A stretch of DNA of 64,000 nt, taken from positions 62,001-126,000 of the forward strand of contig NZ_OBDY01000026.1 of assembly GCF_900215205.1 (NCBI RefSeq), read 5' to 3'. The notes under the pieces are model-generated. The model saw only the letters and a list, made by a program, of their open reading frames with translations. It did no database searches and was not told the origin of the DNA. Numbering within the stretch: the first letter of the stretch is position 1; each line of letters opens with the position of its first letter. Origin of the DNA: Paractinoplanes atraurantiacus. Its GTDB lineage: Bacteria > Actinomycetota > Actinomycetes > Mycobacteriales > Micromonosporaceae. This document shows positions 8,767 through 17,510 of this stretch, in pieces. A program made the translations under genes and the position numbers.

Positions 8767-9494
8767 AGCGGCTACTTCAGCTCTGGGACGAGCAGCAGTC
8801 GGCGTACGTGGCCCACCGCGAGAACCGCTTCCAGGTCATGCTCGACGTTCTCCGTGCGAGTGGGGAGCGGCCGCGGGTGCTGGACCTGGCCTGCGGGCCG
8901 GGGGCGATCTCGCGCCGCGTGCTCGAGGCGTTCCCCGGCGCTCAGGTCACGGCGGTCGACTACGACCCGATCCTGCTGGGCGTCGCCGCCGGGGCTCTGG
9001 AGGAATTCGGCGAGCGAGTACGGGTGCTGGACGTTGACCTGATCACCCCGGACTGGGCCGGGCAGTTCGACGGCTTCGACGCGGTGCTGACCTCGACCGC
9101 GCTGCACTGGCTGTCGCCGGACCAGCTGCTCGCGGTCTACCGATCGGTGGCCGGGCTGCTGCCGCCGGGCGGGATCCTGCTCAACGCGGACCACCTGCGC
9201 TTCGACGACCGCTCGCCGGCGCTGCGCGACCTGTCGGCCCGCCATGACGAGGACACCCAGCGGGCGGCCTTCGAGGCCGGGGCGCTCGACTACGCCGCCT
9301 GGTACGCCGAGGCGGCGCGTGAACCGGAATTGGCCGCGCTGGTGCCCGTACGGGAGGAAAGGTTTGCCGATCGCCCGCCGCAGCCGCTCGCCCCGCTCGA
9401 GTTCCATCTCGCCGCGCTGCGGGCGGCCGGCTTCACCGAGGCCGGAACCGTGTGGCAGTACCTCGACGACTACGTCGTCTACGCGCGACGGTGA
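8763..9494 (+). CDS. Class I SAM-dependent methyltransferase in the ABC operon
   Basis: A 243-aa Rossmann methyltransferase with motif I VLDLACGPG, an acidic motif II (AVDYD) and a TALHWL motif IV region. It starts at GTG 8763 inside the stop of the binding protein (GTGA) and ends in a GTGA overlap with the permease, so it is translationally coupled on both sides. A cytosolic methyltransferase between binding protein and permease genes suggests it acts on the imported ligand or on a related metallophore. Nothing in the sequence names the substrate. Confidence 0.87.
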   Translation: MKRLLQLWDEQQSAYVAHRENRFQVMLDVLRASGERPRVLDLACGPGAISRRVLEAFPGAQVTAVDYDPILLGVAAGALEEFGERVRVLDVDLITPDWAGQFDGFDAVLTSTALHWLSPDQLLAVYRSVAGLLPPGGILLNADHLRFDDRSPALRDLSARHDEDTQRAAFEAGALDYAAWYAEAAREPELAALVPVREERFADRPPQPLAPLEFHLAALRAAGFTEAGTVWQYLDDYVVYARR

Positions 9495-10558
9495 CCGCGT
9501 TTCGCGCCGCCTTTCGCACCGCGGCGGCTTCTCCTCGCACCGCGGCGCCGCGCCGGCTGCTGGTGCTGCCGGTGGCGGCCGGTGTGCTGCTGCTCAGCGT
9601 CGTCGTGTCGGTGACCATCGGGGTGGCCGATCTGAGCGCGGGCGAGGTCATGCGGACGCTGGCCGCGCACGCCGGGCTGCCGGTGCGGCGGCTGCCGCCG
9701 CTGGAGGACAGCATCGTGTGGGATCTGCGCCTGCCGCGGGTGCTGCTGGCCGGGATCGTCGGCGCCGGGCTGGCCGTGTGCGGGGCGGTGTTGCAGGCGC
9801 TGACCCGCAACGCGCTGGCCGACCCCTACCTGCTGGGAATCTCGGCCGGGGCGTCGACGGGAGCGGTCGGCGTGCTCGTGCTGGGGCTGGGCGCGGGCAC
9901 CCTGGCCCTGTCGGCGGGCGCCTTCGCCGGTGGGCTGGCCGCGTTCGTGGTGGCGGTGCTGCTGGCCGGGCGCCGCTGGACCGAGCCGGCCCGGATCCTG
10001 CTGGCCGGGGTGGCCACGGCGCAGTTGTTCTCGGCGCTGACCAGCCTCGTGGTGGTGGGACAGGCGAACCCGGACAGCACCCGGAGCATCATGTTCTGGC
10101 TGCTGGGCTCGCTCACCGCGGCGTCGTGGCCGTCGGTCGCGATCACGGCGGCGATCGGCGGCGTGGCCGTGCTGGCCTGCTGGGCCGCGGCCCCGGCGCT
10201 GGACGCCTTCGCGTTCGGCGCCGACGTGGCGCAGACCCTGGGCTTCTCACCGGCCCGGGTGCGGGCGCTGCTGTTCGCGGTGACCGCACTGCTGGCCGCC
10301 GTGCTGGTCGCGGCCAGCGGCGCCATCGGCTTCGTCGGCCTGACCGTGCCGCACGCGGTCCGCCGCATCGCCGGCTCCCGCCACCGGCTGCTGCTGCCGG
10401 CGTCCGCCCTCTCCGGCGCCGTCCTGCTGATCTGGGCCGACACCGCGGCCCGAACGGTCTTCGCCCCACAGGAGCTACCGGTCGGCGTCGTCACCGCCCT
10501 GCTCGGCGTCCCGGCCTTCGCCCTGCTCTTACGCCGCCGCTCAGGAGACCCGTCGTGA
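9491..10558 (+). CDS. FecCD-family ABC transporter permease
   Basis: A 355-aa integral membrane protein with about nine or ten hydrophobic segments. It has the FecCD signatures LRLPRVLLAGIVGAGLAVCG, LADPYLLGISAGAS and the late GFVGLTVPHAVR segment that contacts the ATPase. It starts at GTG 9491, overlapping the methyltransferase stop. Its TGA (10556-10558) overlaps another GTG that opens the repeat-encoded ORF rather than the ATPase. It partners the binding protein (7816) and ATPase (10938) for import of a metal chelate or cofactor. Confidence 0.92.
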   Translation: MTAFRAAFRTAAASPRTAAPRRLLVLPVAAGVLLLSVVVSVTIGVADLSAGEVMRTLAAHAGLPVRRLPPLEDSIVWDLRLPRVLLAGIVGAGLAVCGAVLQALTRNALADPYLLGISAGASTGAVGVLVLGLGAGTLALSAGAFAGGLAAFVVAVLLAGRRWTEPARILLAGVATAQLFSALTSLVVVGQANPDSTRSIMFWLLGSLTAASWPSVAITAAIGGVAVLACWAAAPALDAFAFGADVAQTLGFSPARVRALLFAVTALLAAVLVAASGAIGFVGLTVPHAVRRIAGSRHRLLLPASALSGAVLLIWADTAARTVFAPQELPVGVVTALLGVPAFALLLRRRSGDPS

Positions 10559-10937
10559 CTCTGCTTCACCGCCGCCGCTCAGAGGGATGTCGCTCCGAGG
10601 CGCGCCACTCGGTGGGCCACCGCTCAGAGAGGCACCGCGCAGAGGGATGTCGCTCCGAGGCGCGCCACTCGAAGGGCCACCGCTCAGAGAGCCGCCGCTC
10701 GGCGGGGTACCGCCCGGAGGTGCGCCGCTCGGCGGGGAACCGCCCGAAAGGCGGGCCCTCGGAAGGTGGGCGCTCGGAAGACGGCCGTTGGGAGACCGGC
10801 CGTTGGGAGGCCGGCCGTTGGGAGGCCGGCCGTTGGGAGGGAGGGCGCTCGGAAAGCGGCCGCTCAGAAGACGGGCGCTCAGAAAGCGGGCGCTCAGAAA
10901 GCGGGCGCTCAGAAAGCGGGCGCTCGGGAGGTGCGTT

Positions 10938-10941
<4 letters not shown>
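10555..10941 (+). CDS. Repeat-encoded 128-aa ORF between permease and ATPase genes
   Basis: I do not recognise this product. It opens at GTG 10555 (GTGA overlap with the permease) and closes at TGA 10939-10941 (GTGA overlap with the ATPase), so it has the same coupling as every other junction of the operon. The protein is Arg/Ser/Gly/Glu-rich and largely five-residue repeats such as GRSES and GRWEA. It has no hydrophobic core, signal or Cys. The 15-bp period leaves several frames open on both strands, so the ORF may be a by-product of repeat expansion inside the operon junction rather than a functional protein. Confidence 0.45.
10577..10935. repeat. Degenerate tandem repeat, mainly 15-bp units
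   Basis: The stretch is built from 15-bp units. GGCCGTTGGGAGGCC-type copies lie around 10796-10845 and GGGCGCTCAGAAAGC-type copies around 10846-10925; two near-identical longer copies (about 60 bp) lie at 10577-10685. It separates the permease and ATPase genes, which would normally abut. The unit length keeps any reading frame open. Confidence 0.85.
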
Positions 10942-11702
<761 letters not shown>

Positions 11703-11769
11703 GAGGTTCGGGTTTTGGTGGATTCATGCCGATCAGTGGGGTGGCGTGCACAGACTGGCGGGCATGTGA

Positions 11770-12148
11770 ATTCGTTCCGTCATCGGCGTTCTGTGCGCCG
11801 ACGTTCTGACCGCGGGGGGCCTGGCGGCGGCGCCGGGCATCACCGACTGGAAGCCCTGTGCCGAACGGCCCGATGTGCAGTGCGCGACGATGCGGGTGCC
11901 GCTGGACTGGGCCCGGCCGAACGGGCCCAAGATCACCCTGGCCGTCGCCCGGAATCCGGTCGACGACCCCTCGAAGCGGCGTGACGTTCTGGCAGACCGC
12001 CGTCGACCAGTTCTCGGCCAACGGCGTCCCGGCCGGCCACGGCCACGTCTACGGCTCCGGCGTCGTGGACGGCTGGGTGGCCCTGGCCCCACCCCCGGGC
12101 TGGACCACCGCCGACACGATCAACCTGCGCGCCCTGATGGACGGCTGA
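11770..12148 (+). pseudogene. Rearranged remnant of a TAP-like secreted alpha/beta hydrolase
   Basis: Frame 1 shows a degraded signal-like start and then ITDWKPCAERPDVQCATM and VPLDWARPNGP. This is the mature N-terminus typical of tripeptidyl-aminopeptidase-like hydrolases of actinomycetes. After DDPSKR, where the family would continue into its GGPG loop, the reading shifts by one frame into an unrelated C-terminal-looking stretch (FWQTAVDQFSANGVPAGHGH to RALMDG) ending at 12148. ATG 11764 is followed at once by TGA, so no start survives. The catalytic core is missing. I read it as a deletion joining two gene ends. Confidence 0.55.
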
Positions 12149-12237
12149 CGGCCCGTCGATTGAGGTCCTTCGCCTCGTTCGCCGGCGGTGCCGCCGCCGG
12201 ACGATGACGGGAGAACCCGCTGAGAGGACGGCCCGTC

Positions 12238-12462
12238 ATGATGTTCCACGGATACGGCATGGGGCCCGGGTGGAGCCTGATCGTCTTCGCCTTCGTCCTG
12301 CCCATGGTGTTGCTCGCCGCCGGCCTCGTCGCCGCCTGGGCCCGGCGGGAGTCCCCGGGCCCCTCCGCCGAGCGCATCCTCGCCGACCGGCTCGCCGCCG
12401 GCGAGATCGGCACGGAGGAGTACGAGGAGCGGCTGCGGACCCTGCGCGCCGTCCGGCGCTGA
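12238..12462 (+). CDS. Small SHOCT-domain membrane protein
   Basis: A 74-aa protein with one N-terminal membrane segment (about residues 12-36, WSLIVFAFVLPMVLLAAGLV) and a C-terminal SHOCT motif (ERILADRLAAGEIGTEEYEER). Such proteins are common in actinobacteria and probably mediate oligomerisation; the specific role is unknown. It starts at ATG 12238 or 12241 behind GAGAGGA, and lies 15 bp before the flavodoxin gene, probably in one transcript. Confidence 0.8.
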   Translation: MMFHGYGMGPGWSLIVFAFVLPMVLLAAGLVAAWARRESPGPSAERILADRLAAGEIGTEEYEERLRTLRAVRR

Positions 12463-12477
12463 CCAACGGAGGTCACC

Positions 12478-13008
12478 ATGAAAGCGCTAGTCGTCTACGA
12501 ATCCCTGTTCGGCAACACCGAGGCCATCGCCCGCGCCATCGCGGACGGACTCGGGGACGCGTTCGAGGTACGGCTCGCCGAGGCCCGGGAGATCCCGTCC
12601 GCCGACGGCGCCGACCTGCTGATCGCCGGGGCGCCCACGCACGCGTTCGGGCTGAGCCGGCCCGGCACGCGCAAGGACGCGGCGCGGCAGGGCGAGGTCC
12701 GGCCGGGCACGGCCGACGTCGGGCTGCGCGAATACCTGGACGTGTCGCCGGCACTGCCCGGCCTGGCCGCCGCCACGTTCGACACCAGGATCAACAAGAC
12801 GTTCGTGCCCGGCTCGGCCGCCCACAAGGCCCACCGGCGCCTGCGGCGGCTCGGATGCCGGATGGTCCGGGGCCCGGAGAGCTTCCGGGTGGAGGGCACC
12901 ACGGGACCACTCGTCGCCGGCGAGCTGGAGCGGGCCCGCAACTGGGCCTCGGGGATCGCCGCCGACTGGTCGCCGGTGGTCACGGCCGAAGGACAGCGGC
13001 GCCGTTGA
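12478..13008 (+). CDS. Flavodoxin-family protein
   Basis: A 176-aa cytosolic protein with a flavodoxin FMN-phosphate loop YESLFGNTE at residues 8-16 and a second flavin loop around GAPTHAFGLSRPGT. It is probably an FMN electron carrier or quinone reductase-like protein; the partner is unknown. GGAGGT lies directly upstream. It follows the SHOCT gene closely and its last 29 bp overlap the 3' end of the convergent alcohol dehydrogenase gene. Confidence 0.82.
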   Translation: MKALVVYESLFGNTEAIARAIADGLGDAFEVRLAEAREIPSADGADLLIAGAPTHAFGLSRPGTRKDAARQGEVRPGTADVGLREYLDVSPALPGLAAATFDTRINKTFVPGSAAHKAHRRLRRLGCRMVRGPESFRVEGTTGPLVAGELERARNWASGIAADWSPVVTAEGQRRR

Positions 13009-13981
13009 CCCGGTCGGCGGCCAGGTCGGCGAGGGCGTCCGAGGCGCGGTCCATCGGGTACGGCGAGACGGCCACCGTCAGGTGGTGCTTCTCGGCGAAG
13101 GCCAGCAGCTCACGGCCGTCCTGCCGGGTGTTGGCGGTGACGCTGCGGACCGTCCGCTCCTGGAAGAGGTCGCGCTCGTAGTTCAGCGCCGGGATGTCGC
13201 TCAGATAGATGCCGGCCACCGCCAGCGTGCCGCCCCGGTCGAGAGCCCGCAGCGCCACCGGCACCAGGTCGCCCACGGGCGCGAACAGCACCGCCGCGTC
13301 CAGCGGCTCCGGCGGGGCGTCGTAGGCTCCGCCGGCCGAAGTGGCCCCGAGTCGCAACGCCAGCTCCTGTGCCCGCGGCGAGCGGGTCAGCACGTGCACC
13401 CGGGCCCCCTCGGCCAGCGCCACCTGCGCGGTGAGATGGGCCGAGGCGCCGAACCCGTAGACGCCCAACCGTCCGCCGGGCGGCAGATCAGCCCGCCGCA
13501 GCGCGCGATAGCCGATGATCCCCGCGCACAGCAGCGGGGCCAGCTCCGCGTCGGTATAGCCGTCCGGAAGCCGGTACGCATAGTCGGCCCGCACGGTGGT
13601 GAAGTCGGCGTACCCGCCGTCGGCGTCCCACCCGGTGTAGCGCGACTCCGGGCACAGGTTCTCGTCGCCGCGAACGCAGAAACGGCACCGCCCGCACGTC
13701 TCCCGCAGCCAGGCGACACCGACACGATCGCCGACCCGGAAACCCTGCGCGCCGTCACCGAGCTCGAGCACATGCCCGACCACCTCGTGCCCCGGCACCA
13801 CATCGGGCCGATGCGGCGGCAACTCCCCCGCGGCCACATGCAGATCGGTGCGGCAGACACCACACGCGTCCACGGCGACCAGCAGCTCACCCGCGCCCGG
13901 GCGGGGCACGAGCATGGTCGCACGCCGAAGTGCCGTTCGAACGTCGGGGCCCGGGGCCACCGCCTGCCATCCGTACATCAT
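12980..13981 (-). CDS. Zinc-dependent alcohol dehydrogenase family protein
   Basis: A medium-chain dehydrogenase of about 333 aa. The catalytic zinc ligands are in ACGVCRTDLH and PGHEVVGHV. The structural zinc cysteines are in ETCGRCRFCVRGDENLC. The NAD(P) loop is GVYGFGASAHL. It resembles the adh_fam_2 group of zinc alcohol dehydrogenases, which act on small alcohols/aldehydes in the cytosol. ATG 13981 fits GGGGGTGG upstream better than the GTG at 13987. It is convergent with, and overlaps, the flavodoxin gene. Confidence 0.88.
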   Translation of the reverse strand: MMYGWQAVAPGPDVRTALRRATMLVPRPGAGELLVAVDACGVCRTDLHVAAGELPPHRPDVVPGHEVVGHVLELGDGAQGFRVGDRVGVAWLRETCGRCRFCVRGDENLCPESRYTGWDADGGYADFTTVRADYAYRLPDGYTDAELAPLLCAGIIGYRALRRADLPPGGRLGVYGFGASAHLTAQVALAEGARVHVLTRSPRAQELALRLGATSAGGAYDAPPEPLDAAVLFAPVGDLVPVALRALDRGGTLAVAGIYLSDIPALNYERDLFQERTVRSVTANTRQDGRELLAFAEKHHLTVAVSPYPMDRASDALADLAADRVNGAAVLRP

Positions 13982-14090
13982 GTCCACCCCCGTTCACCAT
14001 GCTCGTCCTTTCCCGCGGGCACGTCGACAGCCCTTGCCGGATGACGGGCACAGGCGGAGTCTGAGGAGACCGGCGTGGAGGTGACCTGTC

Positions 14091-14282
14091 ATGTTCGCTC
14101 GGATCGGCGACCGGATCGTTGTCGAAGGCAAGCATCTCGGCGACACCCGCCGCATAGGAGTGATCACGGCGGTGGCCCATGCCGACGGCAGGCCGCCGTA
14201 CGAGGTCCGCTGGCTCGACGACGGCCGCACCAGCATGATCGTCCCCGGCCCCGAGGCACGCATCGAGAAGGCCGCCCCGTAG
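14091..14282 (+). CDS. DUF1918 protein
   Basis: A 63-aa protein matching the short DUF1918 family: a G-D-R-I-V-V-E-G start, RRIGVITAV centre, and PPYEVRWLDDGRTSMIVPGP end. It is an SH3-like small beta barrel of unknown function, widespread in actinobacteria. It is likely monocistronic, starting 110 bp from the divergent alcohol dehydrogenase start, with GGAGGTGAC upstream. Confidence 0.82.
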   Translation: MFARIGDRIVVEGKHLGDTRRIGVITAVAHADGRPPYEVRWLDDGRTSMIVPGPEARIEKAAP

Positions 14283-14365
14283 ACAGCGCAGGCCGAGAAC
14301 CGTGACCGTAGCCAGAGCCTCTACAGCTTCCTAGGAGGCTAGGTTTGCAGGGTAGGACGCGCGGG

Positions 14366-14470
14366 GCGGTGCGGGGCCGGGCGGGGTGGCGCGGTGCGGG
14401 GCCGGGCGGTGCGGGGCCGGGCGGCGCGGCGCGGTGCGGGGCCGGGCGGTGCGGGGCCGGGCGGCGCGGC
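14366..14470. repeat. G-rich tandem repeat (15- and 40-bp period)
   Basis: GCGGTGCGGGGCCGG occurs at 14366-14380, 14391-14405, 14406-14420, 14431-14445 and 14446-14460, separated by 10-bp GCGGNGNGGC units. The larger period is 40 bp (14381-14420 and 14421-14460). The rest of the 14283-14639 gap holds no convincing gene. The G-rich plus strand could form G-quadruplex-like structure. Confidence 0.85.
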
Positions 14471-14639
14471 GCGGGGCGGTGTGGACAGTCCGGCGCCGCG
14501 CGGAGGTGCGCGCGTCAGCCGACGCATCGCTTGAAGGGCGGCGTGGTGGAAGCGGCCCGCCCGAAGGGCCGGACGGCCCTGACGACAAGGGCCGGACGCG
14601 ACTTACGGTGGTGTCGAGCACTCCAGGAGAGGAGCCGAG

Positions 14640-14960
14640 ATGGACGTCCTCCGGCGAATTCTGTGTGCGATGGGGCGGCATTCGGGCGAGTGGTCACACC
14701 CGGGAAGCCGCTGCGAGATGGTCCGCGTCTGCGCGGTCTGCGGGAAGACCGAGGAGCGCGGCCGGCATGACTGGGGCGCGTTCGCCCCGGCCGGCGGCTG
14801 CGACCGGGTCCGCCACTGCCTGCGATGCGGCGCGACCGATTCCTGGCCCGAGCACGACTGGGGACCGTGGCTTTACGCCAACACCGAGTTCAACGCGCCG
14901 CAGGTCCGCACCTGCCGGCGGTGCCAGATCTCCGAGCGGACGACGCCCACCTATCGGTGA
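14640..14960 (+). CDS. Small Cys/His-rich (zinc-ribbon-like) protein
   Basis: A 106-aa protein I cannot assign to a family. It has three CxxC pairs (CAVCGK, CLRCGA, CRRCQI), each followed by an acidic/His-containing turn such as RHDWGAF and EHDWGPW. This suggests two or three zinc-binding knuckles in tandem. There is no signal peptide or membrane segment. GGAGAGGAG lies just upstream of the ATG. The function is unknown. Confidence 0.65.
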   Translation: MDVLRRILCAMGRHSGEWSHPGSRCEMVRVCAVCGKTEERGRHDWGAFAPAGGCDRVRHCLRCGATDSWPEHDWGPWLYANTEFNAPQVRTCRRCQISERTTPTYR

Positions 14961-14969
14961 GGTGATCCG

Positions 14970-15152
14970 TCAGCCGGCGACCGTGCCGGGGCGGATGTCC
15001 AGCGAGTCGCGGCTGTCGAAGATGCGGGGCTGGTCGCCGCCCGCATCTTCGACCGTGCGCAGCAGGCCGGTGTCGGAGACCCACCCGCCCGTCCGCGTCC
15101 ACCAACAGCCTGTGCTCTCGACCACGTCAGGACAGGAGGCGGAGCCGTGCAC
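14970..15152 (-). CDS. Possible short protein or gene remnant
   Basis: A GTG-started 60-codon frame ends with GLLRTVEDAGGDQPRIFDSR and a short tail to the TGA at 14970. Codon third positions are mostly G/C, as in real genes here. No family is recognised. It begins 11 bp past the acyl-CoA dehydrogenase stop on the same strand. It could be the 3' remnant of a longer gene. Confidence 0.3.
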   Translation of the reverse strand: MHGSASCPDVVESTGCWWTRTGGWVSDTGLLRTVEDAGGDQPRIFDSRDSLDIRPGTVAG

Positions 15153-15163
15153 GGACCGCACCC

Positions 15164-17068
15164 TCATGGCCTCGGTGGGATGCGCCGCCGGACGTCCTGC
15201 TGCGTGGAGGGGCCGGACTCCCAGGCCGCCACCCACGGGTGGTCGTCGGGGCGCGGCGCGATGACGCCCTCCTCCAGCAGACCGTAGCGGCCCTGGAGCA
15301 GGCGGGTCGCCGCCCGTACGTCCACTCTGTCGTTGTTCTCCCACAGCGCGGCGAACAACGCTTCCGTACGGAGTCGCGCCTGCCGGCAGAACAGGTCGGC
15401 CAGCTCGACGCCCTCGGGCCGGCGGTCCTTCTCGGCCCGGGCGCGGACGCAGGCCGCGGACATCGCGAACAGCTCGGCGCCGATGTCGACGACACGGCCG
15501 AGGAAGCCCTGCTTGCGCTCCAGCCGCCCCTGCCAGCGGGACATGGCGTAGAAGGTGGACCGGGCGAGCTTGCGGGAGGCCCGCTCGGCGTAGCGCATAT
15601 GGGCGGCCAGGGCGCCGAACTCGGCGTACGCCGAAGGGTCCTGACCACGGCCGACCGCGAGGGTCGGCAGCCAGCGTGCGTAGAACGCGCCCGCCTTGAC
15701 CCCGGCCCGGGCCTTGCGGCCGAGCCCGGCCTCCGGGTCGATGATGTCGCCCGCGACCGCCAGGTGCGCGTCGACCGCCTCCCGGGCGATGAGCAGATGC
15801 ATGATCTCGGTCGAGCCCTCGAAGATGCGGTTGATCCGCAGGTCGCGCAGGAGCTGCTCGGCCTCGGCGGCGCGTTCGCCCCGGGCGGCCAGCGAGTCGG
15901 CCGTCTCGTAGCCGCGGCCGCCCCGGATCTGGATCATGTCGTCGGCGATCCGCCACGCCATCTCGCTGGCGTACAGCTTGACCAGGGCCGCCTCGATCCG
16001 GATGTCGTTGCGGTCGTCGTCGGCGATCACGCAGCACAGGTCGAGCATCGACTCCATCGCGTAGGTGGTGGCGGCGATGAAGGCGAGCTTGCCGGCCACC
16101 GCCTCGTGCCGGCCGACCTGGTGTCCCCACTGGACCCGCTGGGCCGACCACTCGCGGGCGATCGCCAGCGCGCGCTTGCTGGCGCCCACGCACATCGCGG
16201 GCAGCGACAACCGGCCGGTGTTGAGCGTCGTCAGCGCGATCCGCAGGCCCCTGCCCGGCCCGCCGACGACGTTGCTCTCCGGCACGAAGACGTCGTGGAA
16301 CCGGGTCAGGCTGTTCTCCAGCCCGCGCAGGCCCAGGAACGAGTTGCGCCGCTCGACGGTGATGCCCGGGGCGTCACCCTCGACGACGAAGGCGGTGATC
16401 CCCTTGCCGGGCACCCGGGCCATGACGACCAGCAGCGTGGCGACCGTGCCGTTGGTGGCCCAGAGCTTCACCCCGTTGAGCCGGTAGCCGCCGTCGACCG
16501 GCTCGGCCACGGTGGCCAGCCGGGCCGGGTCGGAGCCCACGTCCGGCTCGGTGAGCAGGAACGCCGACACCTCGCCGGCGGCCAGCCGGGGCAGGAACTC
16601 CGCCTTCTGCTCGGCCGTGCCGAAGATCTTCAGCGGCTGCGGCACGCCGATCGACTGGTGCGCGGAGAGCAGGGCGCCGGCGGCCGGGCTGACCGACCCG
16701 ATCAAGGTCAGGGCCTTGCAATAATGCAAATTCGAGAGTCCGAGGCCGCCGTACGTCTTGTCGATCTTCATGCCGAAGGCGCCGAGCTCCGCCAGGCCGT
16801 GGAAGACCTCGTCCGGGATGCGGTCCTCCCGTTCGATCCGGGCCCCGTCCACCTCGGAGCTCAGATAGTCCCGGAGCCGTGTGAGGAACTCGGGGTCGGG
16901 CGCGGCCTCGGGCCACAAGTCGATCAGGTCGGGCCGCAATCGGCCCAGGAACAGCTCCTTGCCGAAGCTGGGCTTGCGCCACTCCTTCTCGCGAGCGGCC
17001 TCGGCCACCTGCCGGGCCTGCTTGTCCGAGACTTGGGTCTGTGCTGGCTGCGCTGCCGTCACGGCCAC
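15164..17068 (-). CDS. Long acyl-CoA dehydrogenase family protein
   Basis: A 634-aa flavoenzyme. The N-terminal helical, beta and C-terminal ACAD domains run to about residue 440: YGGLGLSNLHY, FLLTEPDVGSDPARL (FAD/substrate contact) and NRIFEGSTEIMHLLIAREAV. An extra C-terminal helical domain of about 180 residues follows, as in very-long-chain acyl-CoA dehydrogenase or FadE-type long paralogues. It oxidises acyl-CoA at the alpha-beta bond in the cytosol, passing electrons to ETF. The chain length is unknown. It stands alone, 25 bp from the anti-sigma kinase gene but read in the same direction, so it may be read from that operon. Confidence 0.9.
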   Translation of the reverse strand: MAVTAAQPAQTQVSDKQARQVAEAAREKEWRKPSFGKELFLGRLRPDLIDLWPEAAPDPEFLTRLRDYLSSEVDGARIEREDRIPDEVFHGLAELGAFGMKIDKTYGGLGLSNLHYCKALTLIGSVSPAAGALLSAHQSIGVPQPLKIFGTAEQKAEFLPRLAAGEVSAFLLTEPDVGSDPARLATVAEPVDGGYRLNGVKLWATNGTVATLLVVMARVPGKGITAFVVEGDAPGITVERRNSFLGLRGLENSLTRFHDVFVPESNVVGGPGRGLRIALTTLNTGRLSLPAMCVGASKRALAIAREWSAQRVQWGHQVGRHEAVAGKLAFIAATTYAMESMLDLCCVIADDDRNDIRIEAALVKLYASEMAWRIADDMIQIRGGRGYETADSLAARGERAAEAEQLLRDLRINRIFEGSTEIMHLLIAREAVDAHLAVAGDIIDPEAGLGRKARAGVKAGAFYARWLPTLAVGRGQDPSAYAEFGALAAHMRYAERASRKLARSTFYAMSRWQGRLERKQGFLGRVVDIGAELFAMSAACVRARAEKDRRPEGVELADLFCRQARLRTEALFAALWENNDRVDVRAATRLLQGRYGLLEEGVIAPRPDDHPWVAAWESGPSTQQDVRRRIPPRP

Positions 17069-17093
17069 CCCCCCTGATCTGGGGTCACGCTAC

Positions 17094-17510
17094 TCAAACG
17101 CTGTTACCAAGCGGTAGCCGTCTGGCACCCACCGCGATTTTGACCGTGGTGCCGCGGGCGCCCGACTCGATGACCATCTCGTCGCAGCCCTGCTGGGCCA
17201 GCCACAGCCCGCGGCCGTCGAGGGTGCGCGCGGCCGGGCGGCCGATCGGCGGCCTCGAGGTCAGGCCCGGACCGTGGTCGGTGACCCGGCAGTGCAGGCG
17301 GGTCGCCGTACGCCAGAGCTCGAGAAGGCCCTGGCCGCCGCCGTGCCGGACGGCGTTGGTGGTGATCTCGTTGACCGCGACGACGAACCGGTACAGGGCC
17401 ACGTCGATCAGGCCGCTGTCCTGCGCGCTCCGCTCGACCTGATGACGCAGGTCGACCAGGCCGCCCAGGCCGAACTCGCGGCGCAGCAGGGGCGGGCCCG
17501 GGTCAGCCAT
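17094..17510 (-). CDS. HATPase_c anti-sigma-type serine kinase (RsbW-like)
   Basis: A 138-aa GHKL ATP-binding protein. The N-box is FVVAVNEITTNAVRHGGG, the G1 box VTDHGPGL and the G2 region GRGLWLAQQGCDE. This is the size of RsbW/SpoIIAB anti-sigma kinases. It overlaps the phosphatase gene by 8 bp. Together with the phosphatase and STAS protein (19701 to 17094) it makes a complete partner-switching module. The controlled sigma factor is not in this cluster. Confidence 0.87.
   Translation of the reverse strand: MADPGPPLLRREFGLGGLVDLRHQVERSAQDSGLIDVALYRFVVAVNEITTNAVRHGGGQGLLELWRTATRLHCRVTDHGPGLTSRPPIGRPAARTLDGRGLWLAQQGCDEMVIESGARGTTVKIAVGARRLPLGNSV

Noticed and set aside
10587..10937. N-terminal extension of the ATPase through the repeats
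   Set aside because: The family length and Walker A position fit GTG 10938; the extension is only the repeat read in an open frame.
14366..14470. CRISPR array
   Set aside because: Units are adjacent without unique spacers and no cas genes are present.
14970..16193. A 407-aa minus-strand ORF overlapping the acyl-CoA dehydrogenase
   Set aside because: Most of it is an out-of-frame reading of the dehydrogenase; only its last 60 codons lie outside that gene.
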